Virus record (IMG/VR): IMGVR_UViG_3300030451_003074
Span: 1-21,628 of that record
Origin: a virus
Strand: one strand, 5' to 3'
Length of the DNA stretch: 21,628 nucleotides
In this document: one piece after another, positions 1 to 8,574 of the stretch
Layout: every line of letters starts with the position of its first letter
Position numbering within the stretch: the first letter of the stretch is position 1
The notes under the pieces: model-generated
Told to the model about the DNA's origin: nothing
Database searches by the model: none
The model's input: only the letters and a program-made list of their open reading frames with translations
Translations under genes and position numbers: made by a program

Positions 1-1
1 T

Positions 2-2509
2 TACGGCACAGAGCAAGCAGATGGTCGGATGTACTATTACACTGACATTGCTGGCTCAAAACCTATTCATGATCCAAGGGTCGGCGCACACTTTGGAAGT
101 CAGAGGCATACATTTAGTTCATTACAAAAACTAGAACAAGAGACTGCAACTCATGGTAAAGATGTTTATTCAGTTGATGGTAGAGAATGGTTAAGATTTT
201 GTGGTACAGCTACAGAACAAAATGGTGCTAATGGTCATGTATTTAGAGTAGATACAGCAGGTGATTTTTTAGAAATTACTGGTTATTTTAACCAGTTTAA
301 TTTTTTGGAGCCGTTGTATCAATCTGGTAGTGCTAGAAATCGCTGGATTATGTCTGTTGATGGGACTGCTACTGTGACTGAATCTAGCAATCCTGTGAGT
401 ATAGATAATCCTTTAGGCAGTAGATACGTTGATAACGCTTCATTACGAAATTTTGCTACTGGTATTACTCAACCAAGGATTGTCACTATAAAGATGACTG
501 AAAATTCTAATGATACGCAGAATTGGATGTCAGGTTGTGAACTAATCACCCAAGACTTGTCAGGTTCAGGTTCACCAAACCGATCAAAAATTCAGATCCC
601 TAGTCAGAATGTGGTTAGTTATGGGAAGAAGTTTACTGTTTCTGGGACTCCGCACTACGACCCTTTTAATGGGTTCACCTCTGGTTCTTCTGTCTCTTCT
701 TATGTAGATACTGCAACCAGTTTAGGATTAGATAAATGGTTGCATTCTAGTAATTACTATCGGCCTTACAATGGCATGAGAGTAATCAAGTGGGTGGACG
801 AAAACGGCACTATAAAAACATCAGTTACTTGTATGCCACCTAATGCAAAAAGTATTGCTGATTCGTCATCACTTACTAATGGTACTGCAAAGGCAAATGC
901 TTCAGCATCTAATGACACGTTTTACCCCACTTTTGAAGCACACACTACAGACGTAAACGAAGACAATCTGCATGAAGTAGCCAAGACTTTCTATGCTCGT
1001 GAGTTTGGAAACGGAAGTGCCAATGGTGGGACAGGGGCCACTTATGCAGATGCAAGTATGCTTAGTGGTAATGACGCAATTGCCTATGTTATGGATGATG
1101 GCTTAACTAGTTTTTCTTCTGATGATATAGAACGAAATGTTAGTCATCGATCTCTTACATTATGGAGTGGAGACGATTTTATATACATAACGTTTATTGG
1201 GACAGGGATAACAGTTTCTGGTGACGAATTTTTTGGAACAAGGACAATAGCACAGAACCTTCCTTATGGGACTCATATATTAAAAATTGTTAGAGATAGT
1301 AATGGTAAATCGGTTTACTCATTAGATGGAGTTTCTATATTTACTTCTTCTGAAACAAATTTCGGAGAGGTACTAGAAGTCACCTTCCACCAACCCAAAA
1401 AACCCCTAATCCCTGAAGATGCTGTAGTGTTATGCGACTATATGCTTATGGCTGATTTTGTTCCTCAAACAAGTGCGGGGCTAGACTATATATCAAAGGG
1501 CGTAAGGGCCTGTTCTGCTGGTAGGGATATGCTCTATAATCACCCATCTGGAACTCAACAAACGAATCCATTTTTGCCTGACCCAGCAAGCGCACGTTTT
1601 GGTGATTCGTATTGGGTTGGTAATAGTAATGGGCTTGTAGCCACTAGGGAATTAGTCTGTTTTGGTAATAGTTTTTCAGTAAATTGGTTTCAAGCTAATA
1701 ATGAATTGCCGGGGACATACCAGATTACCGCAGGACAGGATGGTACTACAGATTTAACAAATTATACAAGAGCTAGTAATTCAGCAGGATCTAGCGGTGC
1801 TGTTGCGACTAATGGTACTGTAACTAGAAATAATGGTACAGCATCAGGCAACTACATGACTGCGGTTGCAGGGGCATCAGTCCCATTAGGTGTGCAAACT
1901 ATAAAAACAACTTCTACTCATACAAATGTTGCTCAATATGAATACGTAAATCAAATATCTATACACACCCCAATCCACACTTCGTCCCACTACCAATCCT
2001 TCGAATCCAAATTTTTACATGAGCTAATCGGAGGGGATCGTAATATGGAACAGACTAATTTAGTTTGTAGCCCAGATGGTAAAACTTGGGGTGAGGTAAC
2101 GAGGGATACGAGTTATATAGGTAATTTATTATTAACAGCAACTCCAACAGGAACTCATAGTGATGACGGAGGAGTAAATATTTATACTGAATTTAGAGGA
2201 AGCACTTCTACAAGTATAGTAGGCAGAGATCATTTTAACAAAGATTTTGCTATAGCGTATGATCGTTTTATTTGTTTAGTCTCAGGGCAATATGAGATTA
2301 ATATACGAAATTATACAAATACTGCTAACCCTAATGTAGCAAGAATTTATATCAACGGTGCAGAAGTAAGCAGAGGGTATAACATAGAAGATATTGGCAC
2401 ATCCACAAATATATATTCAACAAATTTAAATCGTGGAGATTATGTTCAGGTGTTTGGCAAATCTACGGCTGATGTCGCTATGAATTATATACAAATTACA
2501 AGAGTTTAA
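2..2509 (+). CDS. tail fibre / receptor-binding protein, 5' end missing
   Basis: The frame is open from base 2, so the gene probably begins upstream; the first ATG inside the window is at 29 and gives 826 residues. The residues after that ATG (MYYYTDIAGSKPI, then GAHFGSQRH and VDGREW) match, from memory, a tail fibre family common in marine podoviruses. The rest is rich in Gly, Ser, Thr and Asn with alternating beta-strand patterns. I see three jelly-roll-like stretches, at about residues 70-160, 370-445 (IYITFIGTGITV, then NLPYGTHILKI) and 555-655. The C-terminal end, about 690-826 (DFAIAYDRFICLVSGQYEI, then NRGDYVQVFG), resembles a C1q/TNF-like trimeric head. The inferred role is host-surface binding at the tip of the tail. 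The lysis and tail genes follow directly with a 4-base gap. No catalytic motif was recognised, so fibre is preferred over depolymerase. Confidence 0.75.
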   Translation, partial: YGTEQADGRMYYYTDIAGSKPIHDPRVGAHFGSQRHTFSSLQKLEQETATHGKDVYSVDGREWLRFCGTATEQNGANGHVFRVDTAGDFLEITGYFNQFNFLEPLYQSGSARNRWIMSVDGTATVTESSNPVSIDNPLGSRYVDNASLRNFATGITQPRIVTIKMTENSNDTQNWMSGCELITQDLSGSGSPNRSKIQIPSQNVVSYGKKFTVSGTPHYDPFNGFTSGSSVSSYVDTATSLGLDKWLHSSNYYRPYNGMRVIKWVDENGTIKTSVTCMPPNAKSIADSSSLTNGTAKANASASNDTFYPTFEAHTTDVNEDNLHEVAKTFYAREFGNGSANGGTGATYADASMLSGNDAIAYVMDDGLTSFSSDDIERNVSHRSLTLWSGDDFIYITFIGTGITVSGDEFFGTRTIAQNLPYGTHILKIVRDSNGKSVYSLDGVSIFTSSETNFGEVLEVTFHQPKKPLIPEDAVVLCDYMLMADFVPQTSAGLDYISKGVRACSAGRDMLYNHPSGTQQTNPFLPDPASARFGDSYWVGNSNGLVATRELVCFGNSFSVNWFQANNELPGTYQITAGQDGTTDLTNYTRASNSAGSSGAVATNGTVTRNNGTASGNYMTAVAGASVPLGVQTIKTTSTHTNVAQYEYVNQISIHTPIHTSSHYQSFESKFLHELIGGDRNMEQTNLVCSPDGKTWGEVTRDTSYIGNLLLTATPTGTHSDDGGVNIYTEFRGSTSTSIVGRDHFNKDFAIAYDRFICLVSGQYEINIRNYTNTANPNVARIYINGAEVSRGYNIEDIGTSTNIYSTNLNRGDYVQVFGKSTADVAMNYIQITRV

Positions 2510-2513
2510 TTAA

Positions 2514-3041
2514 ATGTTTATAGCAATAAAAGACACAAAAGTAATCGCTATCCACGAAGCCGAATGGCAGTGCAGAAGAAACGCTAAAGGTCTATCAAAA
2601 CCTGAATACTGGACTTGGCTGGAATCTGTTACTACCGAAGACGAAAACGGACATAAAATCTACGATTTTAGTGGTGAAGATTATGAAATAGTAGAAACCG
2701 ATGCACCACTGAGTTATGAGTCAACGGATGATGAAGGTAACGCTATTACAATCCCTTTCACTCAAAGTGGTCATATAGTCTCAGACTTAGACGGAACGTA
2801 CTACCACCTAACGTGGGACGGATCTAAAATCGTTAAAGACGATGAGGCATTAACCGCATACCAAACCGCAGAGAAGTGGAAGAATATTCGTGCGGATCGG
2901 AATAGACGTTTAGCAGAAACGGATTACTTAGCTTTGTCAGACCAGACCTTGAGTGCGGAGATGTCTACTTTTAGACAAGCCTTGAGAGATGTCCCGGCAC
3001 AAACAGATCCTGACAATATCACTTGGCCTGAGAAACCATAA
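2514..3041 (+). CDS. tail assembly chaperone-like protein
   Basis: 175 residues. The last 60 or so residues carry the pattern of the phage tail assembly chaperone family (Phage_tail_APC type): W-x-x-I-R-x-x-R-N-x-x-L-A-x-T-D near residue 125-138, then SDQTLS, RQALRDVPAQ and a terminal WPEKP. The N-terminal 110 residues are acidic and beta-rich and I do not recognise them. Such proteins are usually encoded next to tail fibre genes and are thought to help fibre or tail folding, which agrees with the position just after the fibre gene. The start at 2514 has only a weak purine stretch (AAGAG near 2499) upstream. The stop overlaps the next start as TAATG, so the next gene is probably translationally coupled. 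Confidence 0.7.
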   Translation: MFIAIKDTKVIAIHEAEWQCRRNAKGLSKPEYWTWLESVTTEDENGHKIYDFSGEDYEIVETDAPLSYESTDDEGNAITIPFTQSGHIVSDLDGTYYHLTWDGSKIVKDDEALTAYQTAEKWKNIRADRNRRLAETDYLALSDQTLSAEMSTFRQALRDVPAQTDPDNITWPEKP

Positions 3042-3397
3042 TGGATCATCATTTTCCTGTATATCAACAACCTCAACCGCAATCAATTATGGAAATTGAT
3101 ACTTATGTTTCATTAATCGAAAGAATTGGCTTACCTGCGGTAATTATTGGTTGTTGTATGTTTTACATATGGAAAAGCCAACTTGCTCATAGAGAAGAGA
3201 TTAAAGAGTGGAATCAAAAAGACAGCAAAGCAGATGAACGATTAATCGATTTAATGAAAGAACAGAATGCATCAAGCGAAAAGGTTGCAAGTGCATTAAA
3301 CAACTTAACAATTGCCTACAAAGACATTGCAAAAACAAATGAACGCTTGGCAATGGAAATCAAAGGTATGGCAGAAGCAATAATAAGGAATCGATAA
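3041..3397 (+). CDS. single-pass membrane protein with coiled coil, holin-like
   Basis: 118 residues. A short N-terminal segment is followed by one hydrophobic helix at about residues 26-45 (LIERIGLPAVIIGCCMFYIW), then a charged helical tail with heptad-like spacing to the end. The layout resembles small UviB/BhlA-type holin-like proteins and also, more loosely, an inner-membrane spanin. Its place, two genes before the M15 endolysin and next to another small membrane protein, supports a role in lysis. The start at 3041 overlaps the upstream stop (TAATG). An in-frame ATG at 3089 lies just before the hydrophobic helix but has no ribosome binding site, so the longer form was kept. The function is inferred from topology and neighbours only. 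Confidence 0.6.
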   Translation: MDHHFPVYQQPQPQSIMEIDTYVSLIERIGLPAVIIGCCMFYIWKSQLAHREEIKEWNQKDSKADERLIDLMKEQNASSEKVASALNNLTIAYKDIAKTNERLAMEIKGMAEAIIRNR

Positions 3398-3741
3398 TGG
3401 AAACAATCACAGAAAAAACGACTATAAAAAATGGGGGTAAAGTGAAAGATGACCCACATATTCAATTAATGAAATTAAGATTTTGGGCTAGGTTTTTAAT
3501 CAGTTTACTTGCTTTTGGTTTATTTGGTTGGTTAGTGTTTACTATGGTAAACAAACCTGATGAATTGGCACAATCAAGTAAAGACCTGATTAACCTAGCA
3601 TTTGGAGCCTTCTTACCTATTATAGGTATGCTAGGTAAGCATTGGTTTGAAGTAAGTCATGATGAGCCAAAATCAACAGATTTGCCACCCGAACCAATTG
3701 ATGAAAAAGAAGAAAAGAAGGAAATTGTTCCACAAACCTAA
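3397..3741 (+). CDS. two-TM holin-like membrane protein
   Basis: 114 residues. Two hydrophobic helices are clear, at about residues 29-50 (FWARFLISLLAFGLFGWLVF) and 64-82 (LINLAFGAFLPIIGMLG). Before them is a basic N-terminal stretch and after them an acidic Glu/Lys-rich tail. Two helices with charged ends fit a class II-type holin, which would let the endolysin two genes downstream reach the cell wall. A ribosome binding site AAGGA lies at 3385-3389, seven bases before the ATG, and the ATG overlaps the previous stop as TAATG. Which of this protein and its upstream neighbour is the true holin cannot be decided from sequence; one may be an antiholin or a spanin component. Confidence 0.6.
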   Translation: METITEKTTIKNGGKVKDDPHIQLMKLRFWARFLISLLAFGLFGWLVFTMVNKPDELAQSSKDLINLAFGAFLPIIGMLGKHWFEVSHDEPKSTDLPPEPIDEKEEKKEIVPQT

Positions 3742-3753
3742 TAAAGGATAAAC

Positions 3754-3942
3754 ATGCTAGTAGGAATTTTAGTTAATGCAATTCAAGGTTTAGTTGCAAG
3801 CGAGGCTCAAAATTTAATGAAGACTCATGTGCTTGATGAAATTACTAAACATTTAGATGAAGACACGCAAAAAGAACTTGACGAAAGTATCGACAAGATG
3901 ACGGATAATAGTTTTCGTTCATTAAAGGACATGTTCGGCTGA
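3754..3942 (+). CDS. small helical protein of unknown function in lysis block
   Basis: 62 residues. It has a good ribosome binding site, AAAGGA at 3743-3748, five bases before the ATG. The first 14 residues (MLVGILVNAIQGLV) are hydrophobic and could form an amphipathic or short membrane helix; the rest is acidic and helical. I do not recognise the family. It sits between the holin-like gene and the endolysin, and its stop overlaps the endolysin start (TGATG), so it is likely made together with them. A lysis regulator or accessory protein is possible but unproven. Confidence 0.6.
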   Translation: MLVGILVNAIQGLVASEAQNLMKTHVLDEITKHLDEDTQKELDESIDKMTDNSFRSLKDMFG

Positions 3943-4457
3943 TGAAACTAACCCAAAACTTCAGTCTTGCGGAACTAACTAAATCGCAGACCGCTGAAAG
4001 GTTAGGGATTAAAAATGAGCCTAACACGGAACAGGTTGTTAGGCTTACTAACCTTTGTGAAAATATTTTACAAAAGGTAAGAAATGTTCACGGGATCGTG
4101 ACCGTCAGTTCCGGGTTTCGGTGCGCTCAATTGTCGGAAGCAGTAGGTAGCAAATCGACATCAGCGCATTGTGCGAACGGTCCTGATCTTGTTGCGGCGG
4201 CAGATTTTGAATGCATCGGATCAATAGGAAACTATGATCTTGCAGTGTGGATATCTGAGAATCTTGATTTCGATCAATTAATTCTTGAATGCTACACAAA
4301 AGATGCAGACTTGCCCGAAGGTCAGGGCGGGGGAAGCGGTGTTAACAACTCCGGTTGGATTCACTGCGCTTATAAAATCAAGGACAATCGGAAGTCGGTT
4401 TTAACCGCTTCTAGAGTCAACGGTAAAATGCAGTACGAACAAGGGTTGATTAAATAA
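3942..4457 (+). CDS. endolysin, M15-family zinc peptidase
   Basis: 171 residues, typical for single-domain Peptidase_M15_3 phage lysins. The N-terminal part (FSLAELTKSQTAERLGI) and SSGFR at 56-60 are family hallmarks. The likely zinc ligands are His76 (TSAH), Asp88 (AAADF) and His141 (GWIH); the segment FDQLILE at 110-116 is also typical. These enzymes cut peptide cross-bridges or stem peptides of peptidoglycan (DD- or LD-type endopeptidase or carboxypeptidase); the exact bond cannot be told here. No signal peptide is visible, so release through a holin is expected. The spacing between His76 and Asp88 is about five residues longer than I know for the family. A Gly-rich loop (127-133) precedes the last ligand. 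Confidence 0.88.
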   Translation: MKLTQNFSLAELTKSQTAERLGIKNEPNTEQVVRLTNLCENILQKVRNVHGIVTVSSGFRCAQLSEAVGSKSTSAHCANGPDLVAAADFECIGSIGNYDLAVWISENLDFDQLILECYTKDADLPEGQGGGSGVNNSGWIHCAYKIKDNRKSVLTASRVNGKMQYEQGLIK

Positions 4458-4478
4458 TGAATCGTACGATGCATAATT
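4458..4478. other. short intergenic gap with 10-bp palindrome
   Basis: The 21 bases between the endolysin and the collar fibre gene are among the longest gaps in the window. They contain the perfect palindrome ATCGTACGAT at 4461-4470, which occurs again inside the giant gene at 17274-17283 and 17487-17496. The gap has no Shine-Dalgarno-like stretch for the next gene. A protein-binding or regulatory role is only a possibility. Confidence 0.3.
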
Positions 4479-5570
4479 ATGTCTACAGTCAAAACAAATC
4501 AAGTTACACATTTAAGTAACACCGGAACGGCAAACCTTCAGCTAGACCAAAACGGGAACACGACAGTTGCTGATCTCACAGCAAACACCGTTTCTGCTCA
4601 AACTTTAACACTTACACAAAATCTTACTGTTCAAGGAAACACTACTATCGGTAGTGATTCCAACGATTCGGTTACCTTTAATGCAAGCGTAACCGGGAGT
4701 AATTTTGTGGGTGGAATCGTTGGTGAGATAAGGATGTGGTCATCACCAACTGCTCCAACGGGTTGGCTGATTTGTGACGGTAGAACAATAGGCAAAGTAG
4801 GCTCCGGGGCAACTTTGGAAAATGCAGAATACGGAAGTTTATTTGACATAATTAAAGGAACTTCCGGTGCAGGTTTGTATGGCAACGTAGGCACAGAAAG
4901 TTTTGCAAGTGGCAATACAGTCAAGCTTCCTGACTTTAAAGGACGAATGCCTATCGGGACAGGTCAGCAAGCAAATACCAAATACAATTCTTCCGGTAAT
5001 TATACATCAAACGGGACTAATTTTAGTTTGGGTGGTTCAGGAGGTCATGAGAATCACAAGATTGTTGAAAATGAATTAGCAGAGCATTTACACGACATTA
5101 CAGTAGTAAGCGCAACTGCTAATTTAAACAATCCTGCTCATCAACATGCAATTGATGATAGTCAAATGGTTCATGCTCACGGTGGACTAGATCATCATCA
5201 CAACTTTCCGGGTGATGATGGTTTAGGTCAAATGGCAGGATCTGATTGGAATAAAACAACTAGAGTTAGTACAGGTTATAATTACGATGCAGTTTCAACA
5301 AACAGCATTCCTTCAGGTTCTCCGGGTGGAACAGTTTGGGAAACATCTGACACCTCAGTTGCAACTCAGTCCGTCAGCCCCGGCAATATGACATATTGGA
5401 GTGCGTGGAATGACACTACTCAAGATCCGGTGGTGGAACCTGCAACAACAAATGTCACAGATTCCGGTCATACGCATACGGCATCGTCAGCTAATGTAGG
5501 CGCATCGGAAACAAACCCGATGTCAATTTTAAATCCTTACTTAGCAATACATTTCATCATTAAATTCTAA
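4479..5570 (+). CDS. short tail fibre with phage collar domain
   Basis: 363 residues. The N-terminal 80 residues (NLTVQGNTTIG and similar) have the repeating beta pattern of virion attachment or trimeric shaft segments. The Phage_Collar domain follows at about 81-165: GEIRMW, GWLICDGRTIG, VKLPDFKGRMPIG. After it comes a His-rich part with five HxH motifs (HLH, HQH, HAH, HHH and GHTHT). The terminal NPYLAIHFIIKF is typical of collar and microcystin-dependent-type proteins. In T4 gp12 and gp37, HxH motifs bind metal ions along the trimer axis, and the same is inferred here. The expected role is a receptor-binding or baseplate-tip fibre. No stronger start exists: an in-frame stop at 4458 limits the reading frame, and the ATG at 4479 lacks a clear ribosome binding site. 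Confidence 0.82.
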   Translation: MSTVKTNQVTHLSNTGTANLQLDQNGNTTVADLTANTVSAQTLTLTQNLTVQGNTTIGSDSNDSVTFNASVTGSNFVGGIVGEIRMWSSPTAPTGWLICDGRTIGKVGSGATLENAEYGSLFDIIKGTSGAGLYGNVGTESFASGNTVKLPDFKGRMPIGTGQQANTKYNSSGNYTSNGTNFSLGGSGGHENHKIVENELAEHLHDITVVSATANLNNPAHQHAIDDSQMVHAHGGLDHHHNFPGDDGLGQMAGSDWNKTTRVSTGYNYDAVSTNSIPSGSPGGTVWETSDTSVATQSVSPGNMTYWSAWNDTTQDPVVEPATTNVTDSGHTHTASSANVGASETNPMSILNPYLAIHFIIKF

Positions 5571-8380
5571 TGCCTGTTGAAACTCAGACTAGTTTTGCAG
5601 GCGGTTTAAACACCCGATTTCCTGCACATAAAATTCCTGACAATGCAGTTCAGGAAGCATTGAACTGCGACTTCTCATACGGCGATGTTAGGCAGTACAA
5701 AGGCATCGGTGGAGAAGGTGGCGGGTCTTCATTTTTTTATGAAGCAGGTAATACTTGGGTTGGTGCAGACGGTGTAGGCGGTCAGTCAGTCCCGATTCAA
5801 GTTTACACGACAGATACAACAATCAGTTCGTCTGCAACATTTGGTACACCTTTGACGGTGAATCAAAATGTAACCTTAACAGTCGCATCAGGTCAGACGT
5901 TAACAGTGCAGGATTCAATTAGAGGACTACACGGTTCTCAATCGTTTATTGAGTATGCAGAAGATACTTATATTGCAAGAGAAGATTTTGAAATTACAGC
6001 AACTACGGTATATGCAAATACTCTATCTATCACATTATCATCTTCTGATATTTTTAAAATCATTGAAGGTGATGAATTAATAACGTCATTTACCGACAGT
6101 GACACAAAAATAAGGTCAATTAACACTGCGGCAAATACAGTGACTTTGACAAGGCAAACTACCAACGGGAGTCAGTTAACAAATGAAACAGTTACTATTA
6201 GGGCAACCCCGGTAAGAATCATAGACGGAAACACTTCTGTTGTTACAAAACTAGGTTTAGATACGCCACAAATCGGTTTTGAAGTTTTTCAACCTAATCC
6301 CGGAGATCAAGCAAGTTTTAGAGATTTCGGGCATTCGGTTGCGTGGGTTCAAAATACTCCACCTGTAGTATTTCGATACGGACTTGCAAAGTATGATGAT
6401 TTAACTTTAGCAGAATCAGGAATGTCTGCTTTGAGTGATTTGAGTCAAGCACAGTCGGCAGTAAATCTTTATTACAATGATGTCCCTGTATTTGTAAATT
6501 TTAGAAACTCAAGAGGGGTAACCGTGTCATCTGCAAATCCCGCAGTGGTGACTCTTGCAGGACACGGATTAAAGGCGGGAGATCGCATTCAGTTCACGGC
6601 AAGCACGATTCCTACCGGAATGGCAGAAGGCACTGATTATTTTGTTACAGAAGTCCCAAACTCAAGTACTTTCAAATTTTCTACATCGTACGGTGGAACC
6701 AATGTCGCAACATCAAGTGCGGGATCTAATGTTAAATTAATTTCAGGATCACTTGATGACGGGAAATACACGGCTTACCGAATAGGTGGAACTTCTGCGA
6801 TTCTTAAAAAAGCATACAACTTTTTTTATCAAAGTAATTTTCATGTCACAGCAACAACAAATGCCGCAACAGTTACATTTACAATTGCAAACAAACCTTC
6901 AGTAGGAACGGTATACGCACGAGTATTAGTCTACGGAAGTCCTCCCACAAGATATTCAGAAGGAAGCAGTTATGTTGCAAACGAAAGTTTTTTAACAAAA
7001 GAAGTATTCTTTAGCGGCACTTCATTTTCAGTATCTTCAAACGGAAATAACGATCATTACTTAGATGTTATTTTTTATATCAAAGACACAGAAGAGGGAG
7101 ATGACAGGGTTTATAATTTAATCGGAGATCGTGGCGGTGCAGTCAATGTGGATGATTCAAGCACAAACGAACTTATTTCTTATGTCAATCTTATTGACTT
7201 TCAGCCCGACAGGAATCTAGTTGATATCGAACCGATTACTGACAATGCACTACCGCCTACCGGATTGAAGCATATCGTTGAGGTAAACAATTTTCTTTTT
7301 GGTGCAGTCAAAAAAAGATTGCATGTCACAGCATTCGGTAGACCAAACAATTGGCCTTTAGACGGATTCATTGATTTTGACTCAAACATCACGGCACTCG
7401 CTTCTCGTGGTGGTGAGTGTGTGGTTTTTACAGAGTTTGGGATGCACCGTGTGTACGGAAACGCACACAATCAAATGCGTAAAGTCAAAGTCCCGACTAC
7501 AGAAGGTTGCCCGGAAGGTTTAGACAAGTGCGTTGCTAACCTAAGAGACAATCTTGTTTTTAAATCTCAGTCAGGAATATCAATATTCAACGGTAAGGAT
7601 GTTCAAGTTTTAACACTACCGACCTTAGATCAATTTACTTTGCCTGATAACACTCCGATTAACAACTCAGGCGGTGTACTTGAAGATGTTTACTATTTAC
7701 TAGGGAAAACAGGAACAGGCTACAGAGTAGATTTTAAATACGGCAGTACCAAAATTTCTAAAACAGATATCAATGCAAGTAATCTGTTTTATCGTGGTTT
7801 GACAAATAAATTATATAGCACTGACGGATTTATCGGTGGAGGTTCTGATTTAAAATTTAATTTAAGAACTCGTGATTTTGATATAGGCAATATTGATATT
7901 GAAAAGTATTTAGACAGTATTGCAATCGTTGGTGAAAATTTTAAAGGAACAATTCAAATATTTGCAGACGATGAGGTTGTCGAAACTTTTACATTTAATA
8001 ATGCAATATCAAACTTTAATAGAACCCTTTATCCTTCTGCTAGTTTGTTTGGTAATCGTTTTTCTGTAAGATTTGAACAGTGTGAAGGAACATTACAAAG
8101 TGTTTCTGCAAGTATAAATCCGATTCAAAATTTACAAAGACAAAGGTTTGATTCTGTTGAGGTTTATTACACCGGAAGTCCTAGTGTCGAAGTAAAAATA
8201 GACAACAATCAAAACCCGGAAATTCCTTCTACGGTTTTAACACAAACAAATATAAACAAAACAAACACATCAACTTTGTATTTTCCTGCAATGACTGAAG
8301 GATATGTTCCTCATTTAATTGCAGTTTCAGATGAAACAAACAAAATTTTAAACGTAAAATATAATACAGAAGCAATATGA
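5570..8380 (+). CDS. large tail / DNA-stabilisation protein
   Basis: 936 residues. The opening (SFAGGLNTRFPAHKIPDNAV, then NCDFSYGDVRQYKG) is the usual start of podovirus stabilisation or tail-tube hub proteins (P22 gp10-like or tail tubular protein B-like). A phage beta module with GHGLKAGDRIQF lies near residues 318-390. About 590-730 (ITALASRGGECVVFTEFGM, then FKSQSGISIFNG) looks like propeller blades of the same class. The last 80 residues (857-936) form a separate beta module that recurs three times in the protein encoded at 8574-9362. The protein probably belongs to the tail tube or hub that closes the portal. The start overlaps the fibre stop (TAATG) and the end overlaps the next gene (ATGA). 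The assignment to gp10-like versus tubular protein B is uncertain. Confidence 0.7.
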   Translation: MPVETQTSFAGGLNTRFPAHKIPDNAVQEALNCDFSYGDVRQYKGIGGEGGGSSFFYEAGNTWVGADGVGGQSVPIQVYTTDTTISSSATFGTPLTVNQNVTLTVASGQTLTVQDSIRGLHGSQSFIEYAEDTYIAREDFEITATTVYANTLSITLSSSDIFKIIEGDELITSFTDSDTKIRSINTAANTVTLTRQTTNGSQLTNETVTIRATPVRIIDGNTSVVTKLGLDTPQIGFEVFQPNPGDQASFRDFGHSVAWVQNTPPVVFRYGLAKYDDLTLAESGMSALSDLSQAQSAVNLYYNDVPVFVNFRNSRGVTVSSANPAVVTLAGHGLKAGDRIQFTASTIPTGMAEGTDYFVTEVPNSSTFKFSTSYGGTNVATSSAGSNVKLISGSLDDGKYTAYRIGGTSAILKKAYNFFYQSNFHVTATTNAATVTFTIANKPSVGTVYARVLVYGSPPTRYSEGSSYVANESFLTKEVFFSGTSFSVSSNGNNDHYLDVIFYIKDTEEGDDRVYNLIGDRGGAVNVDDSSTNELISYVNLIDFQPDRNLVDIEPITDNALPPTGLKHIVEVNNFLFGAVKKRLHVTAFGRPNNWPLDGFIDFDSNITALASRGGECVVFTEFGMHRVYGNAHNQMRKVKVPTTEGCPEGLDKCVANLRDNLVFKSQSGISIFNGKDVQVLTLPTLDQFTLPDNTPINNSGGVLEDVYYLLGKTGTGYRVDFKYGSTKISKTDINASNLFYRGLTNKLYSTDGFIGGGSDLKFNLRTRDFDIGNIDIEKYLDSIAIVGENFKGTIQIFADDEVVETFTFNNAISNFNRTLYPSASLFGNRFSVRFEQCEGTLQSVSASINPIQNLQRQRFDSVEVYYTGSPSVEVKIDNNQNPEIPSTVLTQTNINKTNTSTLYFPAMTEGYVPHLIAVSDETNKILNVKYNTEAI
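8138..8377 (+). repeat. beta module, copy at C-terminus of the 936-residue tail protein
   Basis: Residues 857-936 of the upstream protein. The pattern is FDSVEVYYTGSPSVEVKIDN, a variable loop, then TLYFPAMTEGYVPHL and ILNVKY. It aligns by eye with three tandem copies in the protein encoded at 8574-9362. Protein-level repeat; the DNA has diverged. Confidence 0.65.
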
Positions 8381-8574
8381 AGGGTTACATAGGTGAGATA
8401 AAAAGAAACACAGGTGAGATTATTGCTGACCCTGAAATACTCTTTGAGTTTGACGATGAGCGGCAACGTGACACGTTTAGGCAGTTTATACAAAACGTAA
8501 GAGCTTTAGAAGCAAGAGTCACATTGTTGGAAAAAAGATTGTTAGTCGTAGAAGAAGTTCAGGAGATTTTCTGA
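8377..8574 (+). CDS. small coiled-coil protein, function unknown
   Basis: 65 residues. The N-terminal half is KGYIGEIKRNTGEIIADP with beta character. The C-terminal half, about residues 28-65, is strongly helical with leucine/valine heptads (ALEARVTLLEKRLLVVEEV) and probably forms a trimeric or dimeric coiled coil. It starts inside the stop of the 936-residue tail protein (ATGA) and its own stop overlaps the next start (TGATG), so all three are likely coupled and the products may be parts of one tail structure. I do not recognise a named family. A minor structural or assembly protein is the most likely role. Confidence 0.65.
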   Translation: MKGYIGEIKRNTGEIIADPEILFEFDDERQRDTFRQFIQNVRALEARVTLLEKRLLVVEEVQEIF

